24,533 nt of DNA from Bacteroidetes bacterium UBA6161 (GTDB taxonomy: Bacteria; Bacteroidota; Bacteroidia; NS11-12g; UBA955), in contig DIUJ01000086.1 of assembly GCA_002422315.1 (NCBI GenBank), positions 20,908 through 45,440 of the forward strand, in the 5' to 3' direction. The notes under the pieces are model-generated. The model had not been told where the DNA came from, searched no databases, and worked only from the letters and a program-made list of their open reading frames with translations. Position numbers and translations under genes: made by a program. Shown piece after piece: positions 9,115 to 17,880 of this stretch (positions are counted from its first letter, which is position 1; each line of letters begins with the position of its first letter).

Positions 9115-9933
9115 TTACAATTTTTTAGCTAAACTATATACTTTCTCTTTTATTTTCTGGGCCAATGCTCTATCTGATTTATCTTGGTCTAATTCATTTG
9201 GCATAATTGCTTCTCCAATCACAATTCTTACTGTTTTATTGGTTTGTTTAAACATTTCATCTGCCAAAAAAATCATTTCAAAGTTAATTTTTATACCTAA
9301 CCATTTTCTAAAATTCGAAATTCTATAAAAACGATTGCTCAAATTGCCTTCTATATAAATTGGAATAATTGGTTTTTGATGTTTTTTGGCTTGTGTTATA
9401 AAAGTCTTTTTCCATTCTGTATCCTTAATTATTCCATTCTTCTTTCTACTTACCAAGCCTGAAGGGAAAATAAAAACGGCGTTGTTGGAACTGAAAAGAT
9501 CATTTATAGATTGCAGAGCTCCTTTGCTAGTTGAGCCAAATTTATTCATTCCTACAAATAAGTTTTTCAGGTTTGTAAGATGCAATAAAACATCGTTAAC
9601 TACAAATTTTACATCTTTGCGAACAGGAGACACTGCGCTTACTATAGCCATGGCATCCATTCCTCCGAGTGGGTGGTTGGCAGCAACAACGCATCCTCCG
9701 TTTGCTGGCATATTATCTAAACCGATTACTTCCAATTTAATTTTGAATGTATCCACCACAGCTTGACAAAATTCTGTATCAAAAGTATTTTCATTGTCCT
9801 CTATTATCTTGTTTATTTCCTCTTGATGTAGCAGTTTTTTAAGATAATTTATAATAAATTTGGGTAGCCATTTTAGCAATTTAGGATTTTTATTTCCTAT
9901 AACCCTTTCTATATCAATTAGCTTTTTAATCAT
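9115..9933 (-). CDS. glsA: PlsC-like O-acyltransferase of aminolipid synthesis (GlsA-like)
   Basis: A 272-residue lysophospholipid-acyltransferase-fold protein. The acyltransferase motif I is NHPLGGMD (residues 86-93), with H87 and D93 as the likely catalytic pair. The H-x5-D spacing differs from the usual H-x4-D of PlsC and, as I recall, is typical of the aminolipid branch. The glycerol-phosphate-binding motif is replaced by VFIFPSGLVSRK, and PIIPIYIEGN corresponds to motif IV. In the pathway this enzyme adds the second, ester-linked acyl chain to the lyso-aminolipid made by the downstream N-acyltransferase. It is the first gene of the minus-strand pair. The order acyltransferase then GNAT matches the domain order of the fused OlsF enzymes (recalled, not checked). 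Confidence 0.8.
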   Translation of the reverse strand: MIKKLIDIERVIGNKNPKLLKWLPKFIINYLKKLLHQEEINKIIEDNENTFDTEFCQAVVDTFKIKLEVIGLDNMPANGGCVVAANHPLGGMDAMAIVSAVSPVRKDVKFVVNDVLLHLTNLKNLFVGMNKFGSTSKGALQSINDLFSSNNAVFIFPSGLVSRKKNGIIKDTEWKKTFITQAKKHQKPIIPIYIEGNLSNRFYRISNFRKWLGIKINFEMIFLADEMFKQTNKTVRIVIGEAIMPNELDQDKSDRALAQKIKEKVYSLAKKL

Positions 9934-10097
9934 TTTTGGTATTCAGGTGTTTTTTTTACTTATTGCTCTTATGCCTTGTAAAGGGCATGCAAAATATATA
10001 AAAAAACCATTCCTTTAATCATGTTAAATAACTTCTATGTTTAATTCTTATTTTTCTCCTGTTTTTAGCATCTTTGTTGGGTAATATATTTGTTTAA
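9934..10097. promoter_or_regulatory. Divergent intergenic region between glsA and the amine oxidase gene
   Basis: This 164-bp AT-rich gap must hold the promoters of both divergent transcripts. TATATTTG at 10085-10092 fits the TAnnTTTG -7 box for the plus-strand gene, but it ends only 5 bp before the ATG at 10098, implying an almost leaderless message. A small imperfect hairpin lies at 9971-9988 (ATGCCTT / AAGGGCAT, one bulge). No -33 element was convincing on either strand. Confidence 0.35.
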
Positions 10098-11597
10098 ATG
10101 AAACGATTTAAAACCCCCTTGTTGCGAAAACTACAATCTGACTTAAACATCAGTTCTTCGGAATTGTATACCCAAAGAAGAACCTTTATAAAAACAGCAA
10201 GTAAAATAGGCCTTGGAATAGGTATTTTGGGAGTACTTCCCCAAGCGTGTAATTGGAAAAATAAAACTGGCAAAATCGCCATAATTGGTGGTGGTTTGGC
10301 TGGTCTTTCTGCTGCATATTTTTTACAAAAACAAGGTCTTTCAGCTACTGTTTTTGAGTCTTCTAATAGGTTAGGTGGAAGAGTTAAAACACAAAATTTT
10401 GAAGGTTTCCCTATAGAACTTGGTGCAGAATTTATTGACCCTTCGCACACAGAATTGCTAAACTTGATTGAAGAACTAAAATTAGAATTGATAGATTACG
10501 ATACAGATGAAATTTTTCAGGATCTCTTTTATATTGACCAAACAAAATTTAGCTATGAACAAGCACTTGCAGAACTTAAAATAAAAGGGGCCGGTAGAAT
10601 TTTAAACGACTTGGAGGTTTTTCCAGAATATGTAGAATCTGGAAATGTTCACCTTTGGGGCATATACGATAGCATAAGTATAGAAACATACTTTAATGCA
10701 ATTGAACTAAGCGAAACACTTAAAAAAATATTAGCAAGTGCCTATGAAACAGAGTTTGGTTTGCCTATTGATAAACTTTCGTGTATGAATTTCCTTACTT
10801 TATTTGAACCTATTACGGAAGACTTTTATCTCTATGGTGATTTAAACAAACAATTTGTTGTAAAAGGTGGTAATGAAAAGATTATCGATAAATTAAAAGA
10901 ATTAATAAGCCCTCAGGAAACATATTTTCAGCATGAATTATCTTCAATAAAATCTTTGCCAGACAAGTTTTTTGAATTGGAATTTAAAACACCTGATGGT
11001 ATGGAAAGCAAGCAATTTGAGAAAGTGATTTTTGCACTCCCATACACAGTTTTAAGAAAAGTAAAAATGGATATTGAAATATCGGAGGTGAGAAAAAGCG
11101 CAATAAAAGAACTTTCGTATGGGGAAAAAGCGAAATATTTTCTTTCTTTTAATGACTCTACTTGGCGAAATTACGAATACACAGGAAGTGTTTTTTGTGA
11201 TAACATATACCATCAAAGTATAGATTGTACTAGATTGCAAGATTCAAAAGCAAAAATTCTACGATTTTTATCTTCTGGTGAAAAATCTGCTGAAATGTTC
11301 AGGAATAAAGAGTTGCAAAAAGAAATTTTGTTGGAATTGGAAAATCAATTTGAAGGTATTTCAATGACATTTAAGTCAGAAGGGCCAAGGGTTTTGTGGA
11401 GCGAAGAAACACAGCAAAGCAATGCTGCTTTTGGTGTTGGTCAAATGGCTAAATTTTATGGGAGTGAGTTGCAAGATGAAGGTTCTGTTTATTTTATAGG
11501 TGAACATGTTAGTAGAGTGTACCAAGGAACCATGAATGGGGCTGTAGAAACTGCTGGAACTATTGTAGATAAAATTTTAAAACAGTCTGAAAAATAA
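10098..11597 (+). CDS. Tat-exported flavin amine oxidase family protein, possible lipoprotein
   Basis: A 499-residue FAD-dependent oxidoreductase of the monoamine-oxidase superfamily. The FAD dinucleotide-binding motif IIGGGLAGLSAAY is at about 62-74, followed by VFESSNRLGGRVKT (85-98). The C-terminal FAD-binding block is YFIGEHVSRVYQGTMNGAVETAG. N-terminal to the fold is a twin-arginine motif TQRRTFIK (25-32), a hydrophobic stretch and LPQAC (47-51), which could act as a lipobox with Cys51. Export of folded, cofactor-loaded protein by Tat fits a flavoenzyme. The natural substrate is unknown; an amine or amino acid is the family expectation, giving an imine plus H2O2. It stands alone between the aminolipid operon and the PorE-like gene, so context gives no pathway. 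Confidence 0.88.
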   Translation: MKRFKTPLLRKLQSDLNISSSELYTQRRTFIKTASKIGLGIGILGVLPQACNWKNKTGKIAIIGGGLAGLSAAYFLQKQGLSATVFESSNRLGGRVKTQNFEGFPIELGAEFIDPSHTELLNLIEELKLELIDYDTDEIFQDLFYIDQTKFSYEQALAELKIKGAGRILNDLEVFPEYVESGNVHLWGIYDSISIETYFNAIELSETLKKILASAYETEFGLPIDKLSCMNFLTLFEPITEDFYLYGDLNKQFVVKGGNEKIIDKLKELISPQETYFQHELSSIKSLPDKFFELEFKTPDGMESKQFEKVIFALPYTVLRKVKMDIEISEVRKSAIKELSYGEKAKYFLSFNDSTWRNYEYTGSVFCDNIYHQSIDCTRLQDSKAKILRFLSSGEKSAEMFRNKELQKEILLELENQFEGISMTFKSEGPRVLWSEETQQSNAAFGVGQMAKFYGSELQDEGSVYFIGEHVSRVYQGTMNGAVETAGTIVDKILKQSEK

Positions 11598-11616
11598 ATA
11601 ATTAGAAAAACCGAAC

Positions 11617-11630
11617 TTGGGTATGCCCAA
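11617..11630 (+). terminator. Weak hairpin after the amine oxidase gene
   Basis: TTGGG-TATG-CCCAA forms a 5-bp stem 19 bp after the oxidase stop and is followed by AATTTGC, a poor T-run. It could be a weak terminator or a chance inverted repeat. Confidence 0.25.
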
Positions 11631-11699
11631 AATTTGCACTTTATTTGCAATGCAACAATAAATACAAATCAAATACAGTTTCCATATTTTAATATACGC

Positions 11700-13583
11700 A
11701 TGAAAAAAATACTTTATACCCTTCATTTTATCCTTTTTGTTTTTACATTTTTGGCTTGCAAGGCTCAGAAACCTTCAAAATATGAATTAGAAGGACTGAA
11801 ATACTATCAACAAAGAGAAATTGATAAAGCTATTGCAATGTTTGAAAAAGGGCTTGAGAAGGTACCTTCGGATAGAAGCCTATTAAACATGTTAAGCTCG
11901 ATATATGCAGATATGGGCCAACACGAGAAAGCCATAGATAAACTAAAAACTTTAAGCTATTACCATCCGGATTATATCAATGCATATTGGTTTAGGGCAA
12001 ATTCTGAGTTTCAGATTATGCAATACGAGCAAGCAACCTATAGCCTAGATACTTTTTTAAAGTCAAAAGATGCTGCTCCAGATTTAAGAAAAAAAGCAGA
12101 AAACTTGAGAAAGTCTTCCTTGTTTGCTGCTACGGCTATCAAAACCCCTGTAAATGTAGAATTTAATAATATGGGACCCGAAATAAATACAGCGGCACAT
12201 GAGTATTTTCCTGGATTAACTATTGACGAGCAAGTATTTATTTTTACTAGACAAGAAAGAATGAATGAGGATTTTTACATTAGTAGAAAAAATGGAGAGT
12301 CATGGTCAAAAGCAATTCCATTGCCTGGTGGTGTAAATACCCCTTCAAACGAAGGTACTGTTTCTGTTTCAGCAGATGGTAAATATATTTTTTATACTGC
12401 TTGCAACAGAAGAGATGGTTTAGGTAGTTGCGATATTTATATGTCTATTTTACAGGCAGATGGAACTTTTAGCGAAGCTAGAAATCTAAAATATCCACTA
12501 AACTCTGGAGCATGGGAGTCGCAGCCTAGTATTAGCCCGGATGGAAGAACCCTTTATTTTGCAAGCAATAGGGAAGGCGGATATGGAGGAATAGATATTT
12601 GGAAAAGCGAATGGACAGGAACCGGATTTGGACAACCTATAAACCTAGGCCCTAATGTAAATACCGAATTAGACGACCAAGCTCCCTTTATCCACGCAGA
12701 TGGAAAAACTTTGTACTATTCTTCTAGTGGAAGGGTAGAAACTTTTGGAGGAGCAGATTTATACCTTACTACTATGTTAGAAAATGGAGAATGGTCTAAA
12801 CCACAGAATTTAGGATATCCTATCAACACATCAGGCGAAGAATTTGGAATGATTGTAGATAGAGCAGGCGTTTTTGCTTATTTTTCAGCAGATAGAAAAG
12901 ACTCTAAAGGTGGAAGGGATATATATAAATTTGAGTTACCAAAAAATGTAAAACCAAATCCTGTAAACTATGTAAAAGGTAAAGTGTATGATAAAGTTAC
13001 TAAACAACCCCTGCAAGCAAACGTAGAATTAATAGATGTAGCAACTAATAAAGTGATTCATACGGTTCAGTCGGATAAAAACACAGGCCAATTTTTACTT
13101 GTTTTAGACGTAGATAAAAACTATTTATTTAATGTAAACAAAGAAGGCTACTTGTTTTACTCCAATTTTTTTGAGTTGAAATACAAAGCCAACAATACAG
13201 AACCTTTTATTATTGAAGCACCTCTCCAAAAACCAGATTCTGGAACCATTATGGTTTTGAAAAATATTTTCTTCGATGTAGACAAATTTAGTTTAAAAAA
13301 GGAGTCTGATATAGAAATAAAGAAACTGTATGATTTTATTAATCAATATCCTGATTTGAAATTCGAAATTGGAGGACATACGGACAATACAGGCAAAAAA
13401 GAAAACAACCAAGTGTTATCTGAAAACAGAGCCAAAGTGGTAATGGATAAACTTATAGAAATGGGTATCAAGAAAAATAGGTTAAGCTACAAAGGCTATG
13501 GAGATACTATGCCTATTGCAAACAATGACACTGCAGAAGGAAAAGCCCAAAACAGAAGAACAGAGGTTAAAGTGGTAAAATAA
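11700..13583 (+). CDS. PorE-like lipoprotein: TPR, PD40 beta-propeller, CRD and OmpA domains
   Basis: A 627-residue protein from the ATG at 11700. This start is chosen over an in-frame ATG at 11634 because it gives a lipoprotein signal, MKKILYTLHFILFVFTFLACK. The TPR region covers about 30-130. PD40/WD40-like blades follow (about 150-410), with repeated SPDGRTLYFASNREGGYGGIDIW-like motifs at several positions. A carboxypeptidase-regulatory-like beta-sandwich (VKGKVYDKVTKQPLQANVEL, about 420-505) comes next. An OmpA C-terminal peptidoglycan-binding domain ends the protein (IGGHTDNTGKKENNQVLSENR). This exact domain order is that of PorE, the T9SS component that tethers the machinery to peptidoglycan. 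Bacteroidota often have several such paralogues, so the T9SS role is inferred, supported weakly by two T9SS cargo genes in the same window. Confidence 0.82.
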   Translation: MKKILYTLHFILFVFTFLACKAQKPSKYELEGLKYYQQREIDKAIAMFEKGLEKVPSDRSLLNMLSSIYADMGQHEKAIDKLKTLSYYHPDYINAYWFRANSEFQIMQYEQATYSLDTFLKSKDAAPDLRKKAENLRKSSLFAATAIKTPVNVEFNNMGPEINTAAHEYFPGLTIDEQVFIFTRQERMNEDFYISRKNGESWSKAIPLPGGVNTPSNEGTVSVSADGKYIFYTACNRRDGLGSCDIYMSILQADGTFSEARNLKYPLNSGAWESQPSISPDGRTLYFASNREGGYGGIDIWKSEWTGTGFGQPINLGPNVNTELDDQAPFIHADGKTLYYSSSGRVETFGGADLYLTTMLENGEWSKPQNLGYPINTSGEEFGMIVDRAGVFAYFSADRKDSKGGRDIYKFELPKNVKPNPVNYVKGKVYDKVTKQPLQANVELIDVATNKVIHTVQSDKNTGQFLLVLDVDKNYLFNVNKEGYLFYSNFFELKYKANNTEPFIIEAPLQKPDSGTIMVLKNIFFDVDKFSLKKESDIEIKKLYDFINQYPDLKFEIGGHTDNTGKKENNQVLSENRAKVVMDKLIEMGIKKNRLSYKGYGDTMPIANNDTAEGKAQNRRTEVKVVK

Positions 13584-14530
13584 TGTTATCCGATCTGGAA
13601 AAACAAAGGGTAAGACAATTTGCCCTTGAAGAAGGTTTTCTATTGTGTGGCTTTGCAAAAGCAGGTTTTTTAAAAGAAGAAGCTACTAGGCTAGAAAACT
13701 GGCTTAGTAAGGGTTTTCATGGAAAGATGGGATATTTAGAAAATCATTTCGACATGAGGGTAGACCCCCGTAAACTTGTTCCTAATGCCAAGACTATAAT
13801 TAGTTTGGCTTTTAATTACTTTCCAGAAAAAATTCAAAATCCAGAAAGTCCTAAAATTGCGAAGTATGCCTATGGCAAGGATTATCATTTTGTGCTCAAA
13901 GAAAAGCTTTTTAAAATGGTAGAATGGATGCAAACACAATACGGTGAGTTTGCGTTTAGGGTTTTTGTAGACTCAGGACCAGTGCTAGAAAGGGCTTGGG
14001 GCGAAAAAGCAGGGCTTGGATGGATAGGGAAACATGGACTACTTATCAATAAAGATCATGGATCTTGGTTTTTCCTAGCTGAAATAATACTTGACCTAGA
14101 ATTCTCTCCCGATTTACCGTACACTAAAGACTATTGTGGAACCTGCAACAAATGTGTAGAAGCATGTCCTACAGAAGCTATTTTGCCCAATAAAACTCTA
14201 AATGCTAGCCAATGTATATCCTATTTGACAATAGAACTAAAAGAACAAATACCTTCTACTTATAAAAAGGATATGAACGGCTGGGTTTTTGGTTGCGATA
14301 TTTGCCAAGATGTTTGTCCTTGGACAAGATTTGGCAAACCTCATACTGAAAAGGAATTCGAACCCAAACAAGAATTGATGCAAATGAATGCAAATGAATG
14401 GCAAGAACTAACTCAAGAAACCTTCCGATATTTATTTAAAAAGTCTGCAATAAAAAGAGCAGGGTTTGTAAAATTGAAACAGAATATTGATTTGGTAGAG
14501 AACGATAAAGACTGGATTGTTAAGCGTTGA
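13583..14530 (+). CDS. queG: Epoxyqueuosine reductase QueG
   Basis: A 315-residue cobalamin- and iron-sulfur-dependent enzyme that performs the last step of queuosine synthesis, reducing epoxyqueuosine to queuosine in tRNA wobble position 34. The substrate-site segment VDSGPVLERAWGEKAGLGWI is present, with Asp at about 130 as the likely catalytic acid. Two [4Fe-4S] clusters are supported by CGTCNKCVEACP (C185, C188, C191, C195), C211 and CDICQDVCPW (C238, C241, C245). No signal peptide. Its ATG overlaps the stop of the PorE-like gene as TAATG, which implies translational coupling of a cytoplasmic tRNA-modifying enzyme to an envelope lipoprotein. Some relatives have extra C-terminal HEAT repeats that are absent here. 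Confidence 0.95.
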   Translation: MLSDLEKQRVRQFALEEGFLLCGFAKAGFLKEEATRLENWLSKGFHGKMGYLENHFDMRVDPRKLVPNAKTIISLAFNYFPEKIQNPESPKIAKYAYGKDYHFVLKEKLFKMVEWMQTQYGEFAFRVFVDSGPVLERAWGEKAGLGWIGKHGLLINKDHGSWFFLAEIILDLEFSPDLPYTKDYCGTCNKCVEACPTEAILPNKTLNASQCISYLTIELKEQIPSTYKKDMNGWVFGCDICQDVCPWTRFGKPHTEKEFEPKQELMQMNANEWQELTQETFRYLFKKSAIKRAGFVKLKQNIDLVENDKDWIVKR

Positions 14531-14558
14531 AATTTTGGAAAGTGTAGTAAAATTTTTT

Positions 14559-16763
14559 ATGCGCAAGCTTTTTTATTTTTTGTTTTTTTTAGCTAATTTA
14601 TTTGGTTTTACATGTTTTGCTCAAAACCCATGTACCTATAATACTTCTTATAAAAAAGGTGGTTCTTGGGTTTTTGCTACCTATTACCAGCCCAATACAC
14701 AAATTCCGCTAGAAGGTATTTGTGAGGAAAAGAATGGAAATGCTCCTTTCTTGTATCGATCGTTTGAAGCCGGAAAATTGCAAAAAGAAGTGCAATATTC
14801 TACGGAGAATAAACTCGTTTCAACCTTAGAAATCTATTCTAAAAAGCGGGATTCATTAATCGGAGTGTATAAAAGTTTCAATGACCAAGGTGTATTGATG
14901 AGCCATGAGATATATTTCTATAACAAAAGCCAAAGGCGCTGTATGCACAGGAAGTCATATCATGTGAATGGAAAACCTAGATTTGATCAATTTTTTGCTT
15001 GGGTAAAAGAAAGTGAATTAAACGAATACCAAAGGCCGAGTCACCCGCCTCATACTATTGACGAGGATGGCTATACCTATTTACAGGTTCCATTTGGCCT
15101 TGAAAGGAGCTTTGATGATGCCGGACAAATCATCGAAGAAAAACACCATAAATTACTAGTTGATGGCACACATGAATTTGCTTCGTTAGAGGGTCCAGCA
15201 TTGAAATACCACCACAATGGAAAAATCAAAGAAATGATGTCTTACAAATCGGGCAAACTGCACGGTTCATTTGTGGAAATTAACTTTTTGGGAGATACCA
15301 TTTGCAGTGGTTCTTATGAAATGGGAATCAAAAATGGCCTATGGACCTATTGGCACGACAATGGCAAACTGAAAGCACGTCATGTTTACAATACCCATGG
15401 AAAATTTCCTTTTCAGGCACAAAAAGAAGAATGGGCGGAAAACGGAGCACGTATTTTGCTTTTTCGTTTTGATGAATTGGGTATAGGTAAACTACAAGAA
15501 TGGACAGAAAACGGTGTTTTGATTCACGAACAAGAACTGCTTAATCTATCAATTGACAAAGGAAAAGAGACTTTTTGGTTCCCGTCTGGACAAATGAAAT
15601 CCTTGATGAATCATATTCCGGGTTCAGATACGGTGTATCACGAATGGTTCGAATCTGGTAGAGAAAAGATGTTAAAAAGAAACTATTTCCGTGATAAAAC
15701 AAAAGTTATTTCCAATCAAGAATGGTATGCAAACGGTAATTTGAAGGATGAAGTTTTGCTTGAAAAAAGTGAATTTACATCTGTGTATTCTTTGAAAAAA
15801 TATTTTGAAGATGGAACTTTGAGTTATTTTGATTACAGAAAAGATCGTGAACAATTTGTGGAAGAATACGCTTCAAACGCAATAAAAATACACTCAAAAA
15901 AATTGCTCGATGGTAAAATTCACGGGCGCTTTCAAGAATTCGACTCTGCAGGAATTATTAAGCTCGATATCCATTACGAAAACGGAACAAGACATGGGGC
16001 CTACAGGGTTTACAATAAAGGTGTTTTAAGCTATGAGGCGCATTATGAGCATGGTGTTTGGATACCTAAAGATGACAAAACAAAATCTTTTATGGAGGCT
16101 TATCAAAAGCTAAAAGTATCTGAAAAACAATTCTATACTTCTGCAGCTTATCATATTTTGAATAGACAGTTTTACGCCCCAGAGTCATTGAGGAAAACAA
16201 TGGGAGAAGTGGATTCTATTGCAGCCATTATTTGGCAGTTGAATCGTGTGGCTCCACATTATCCTGAATGGATTTCAAATTCTTTAGTTGGTAATCAGGT
16301 TTTGCAAATTCGTTTGATTCAGAGTTACCATGGTGATCTCAAAACGAATAATGTTGTCTCTGATTACAGCAAAGAACTATTGGCAGGTTTGGAGCAGCTG
16401 CATGTTAAGTTGCCGGATTTTCAATTTGTAAATGGAGAAGTTTACGTCACTATTGAATTGACGGAATGGATTAACATGGCCACGATCAAACAAATTTTTC
16501 CTAAAAGTTTTACATTGATACAATTATACAATCCTCAGCTATCGGTAAAGTCAAAATATGCATCTTCTGTGCGTTATTCAATTGAACAAAAAACAGTCAA
16601 CAACTGGAAAATTACGATACAAAACCAAATGAATACCTACCACATCTTACTTTATGGTGACGGCACTGTAGAGATTGAAAACCAAGCCATTTCTTGGTCA
16701 GACTTTTTAAACAAAGATTTATCCACACCAAACAATCACTCAAAATGGATGTACGAAGACTGA
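14559..16763 (+). CDS. Exported YwqK/MORN-like repeat protein
   Basis: A 734-residue protein from the ATG at 14559, where MRKLFYFLFFLANLFGFTCFAQ forms a clear signal peptide; the open frame extends to 14517 but adds no plausible leader. From about residue 60 to 520 it carries repeated MORN-like units of the type 'W-x-NG-x-x-x...Y-x-x-G-x-x-H/N-G', for example YHHNGKIKEMMSYKSGKLHG, YWHDNGKLKARHVYN and WYANGNLKDEVLL. Family knowledge: these units are often annotated as 'toxin-antitoxin system YwqK family antitoxin', but an exported 734-residue form with no adjacent toxin argues against that. The C-terminal ~200 residues match nothing I know. Its 3' end overlaps the next gene by 19 bp. Arginine codons are about half CGN, unlike the AGA-dominated neighbours upstream. 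Confidence 0.8.
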   Translation: MRKLFYFLFFLANLFGFTCFAQNPCTYNTSYKKGGSWVFATYYQPNTQIPLEGICEEKNGNAPFLYRSFEAGKLQKEVQYSTENKLVSTLEIYSKKRDSLIGVYKSFNDQGVLMSHEIYFYNKSQRRCMHRKSYHVNGKPRFDQFFAWVKESELNEYQRPSHPPHTIDEDGYTYLQVPFGLERSFDDAGQIIEEKHHKLLVDGTHEFASLEGPALKYHHNGKIKEMMSYKSGKLHGSFVEINFLGDTICSGSYEMGIKNGLWTYWHDNGKLKARHVYNTHGKFPFQAQKEEWAENGARILLFRFDELGIGKLQEWTENGVLIHEQELLNLSIDKGKETFWFPSGQMKSLMNHIPGSDTVYHEWFESGREKMLKRNYFRDKTKVISNQEWYANGNLKDEVLLEKSEFTSVYSLKKYFEDGTLSYFDYRKDREQFVEEYASNAIKIHSKKLLDGKIHGRFQEFDSAGIIKLDIHYENGTRHGAYRVYNKGVLSYEAHYEHGVWIPKDDKTKSFMEAYQKLKVSEKQFYTSAAYHILNRQFYAPESLRKTMGEVDSIAAIIWQLNRVAPHYPEWISNSLVGNQVLQIRLIQSYHGDLKTNNVVSDYSKELLAGLEQLHVKLPDFQFVNGEVYVTIELTEWINMATIKQIFPKSFTLIQLYNPQLSVKSKYASSVRYSIEQKTVNNWKITIQNQMNTYHILLYGDGTVEIENQAISWSDFLNKDLSTPNNHSKWMYED

Positions 16764-17728
16764 TTATTTTTCTTTTTCTAGGCATTCCATTCTTAGGGTA
16801 TGCCGATATTCGCCCTCAGGATTTGAAAATCACTTTAGAGCAACTTCCTGTTTTGAAACATCAATCCGAAATTTTTCCTTTACAGGTAAAAATCACGAAC
16901 ATTTCATCCCACGAAGGCAGTATTTTAATACCTTATAGCCAAAATTTTGGAAAATCTCTTTTTACGCTTCTTATATATGAAATTGATTCTAACAAAGAAT
17001 ATAAGCTTATTTATACGTCACCCAATGAGCTAAATATGGATACTTCTAAGTACAAAACGGAAGGCAGTTTTTGGCATTTAAAACAAGGAGAGCATTTTAT
17101 TTTGCCCCTATTTCTTCAGGATAAAAAAAATGAAAAACGAAGATTTGAGTCTTTTTTCCAAATTCCAGATTTGATGCAAGGAAAGAAATATGCTTTTCAG
17201 GTATTGTATACCCCAGAAAAGTCCTCATATTTTAAATATGCTTTCCGTCAAATTACAGACTCAGACCCTATTCCAGAAGATGATGTCGATAAATACCCAG
17301 ATCATTTTATTTGGGAAGGTAGTTTTGCGAGTAATTTTCTCGACTTCCCATTTGAAGCATTACTTAAAAAAGTAGTATTACAGCCTAAATCTAGCGCATT
17401 GTGTAATGCAATTTATAAACAGAATTGGAGTAAAGTAAAACGATTATGGAGCCAACGCCAAAAAGAAAAATCCTGCGACTGTGTTTTATGGGTTTATGAT
17501 GGAGCGCAGTCGATTCAAGCTTCACTACCAGCATATACGGGATACGGCGTGATTTTTTTTACAGATTCCGGCATAAAGTACGTTACGTTTACTTATCAAA
17601 TAGGCAAAATTTATCGCTTTCGTTCACGTATGGCTTGGCTGTTTTATGCTACAGGTTTTAGACGACCTCCTTTCAAAACCTCTAAAGTGAATTGGAGTAA
17701 GTTGATTGGGGTGCATGTATGGGAGTGA
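16745..17728 (+). CDS. Exported protein of unknown function (327 residues)
   Basis: I do not recognise this family. The ATG at 16745 gives a signal peptide (MDVRRLIIFLFLGIPFLGYA), and it overlaps the last 19 bp of the preceding gene, so the two are probably translated together. The mature part starts with a beta-rich segment (ITLEQLPVLKHQSEIFPLQV, NISSHEGSILIPYS) resembling an immunoglobulin-like fold. The C-terminal half is basic and aromatic with a Cys-x-Cys (SCDCVLW). Arginine is encoded by CGN about ten times against three AGA, a marked contrast to upstream genes, suggesting acquisition together with the YwqK-like partner. No transmembrane segment beyond the signal peptide and no T9SS domain are visible. 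Confidence 0.7.
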   Translation: MDVRRLIIFLFLGIPFLGYADIRPQDLKITLEQLPVLKHQSEIFPLQVKITNISSHEGSILIPYSQNFGKSLFTLLIYEIDSNKEYKLIYTSPNELNMDTSKYKTEGSFWHLKQGEHFILPLFLQDKKNEKRRFESFFQIPDLMQGKKYAFQVLYTPEKSSYFKYAFRQITDSDPIPEDDVDKYPDHFIWEGSFASNFLDFPFEALLKKVVLQPKSSALCNAIYKQNWSKVKRLWSQRQKEKSCDCVLWVYDGAQSIQASLPAYTGYGVIFFTDSGIKYVTFTYQIGKIYRFRSRMAWLFYATGFRRPPFKTSKVNWSKLIGVHVWE

Positions 17729-17743
17729 AATAATTTACCGCCC

Positions 17744-17786
17744 TTGATGGTGTTATGTCCCCAATTTATTGGTAGAACACCAACAA
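17744..17786. repeat. Imperfect inverted repeat in the gap before the truncated gene
   Basis: TTGATGGTGTT (17744-17754) pairs with AACACCAACAA (17776-17786), 10 of 11 positions, and inside it CCAA / TTGG (17761-17772) forms a second stem. No T-run follows, so it is not a standard terminator. The rest of the 149-bp gap 17729-17877 is AT-rich and otherwise unremarkable. Confidence 0.4.
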
Positions 17787-17872
17787 GTATTAAAATTGCA
17801 GATCAGAAAGAGTTGTAATACATTAGAGAAACAATTTTAGAATTACGATACATAAAATAAAAAACTTTTGTT

Positions 17873-17880
17873 TATGTTTG
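17873..17880 (+). promoter_or_regulatory. Possible Bacteroidota -7 box (TATGTTTG)
   Basis: TATGTTTG matches the TAnnTTTG consensus. If used, transcription would begin near 17887 and the first in-frame ATG at 17980 would be the translation start. No clear -33 partner; a single short match in AT-rich DNA can arise by chance. Confidence 0.3.

Noticed and set aside
14371..14404. Tandem CAAATGAATG repeats in queG as a phase-variation tract
   Set aside because: Only two full units, encoding MQMNANEW in a sensible protein; too few copies for slippage-driven switching.
14559..17728. YwqK-like gene plus neighbour as a toxin-antitoxin pair
   Set aside because: Both products carry signal peptides, the YwqK-like protein is 734 residues long, and the neighbour has no toxin motif; the antitoxin label comes only from the repeat family name.
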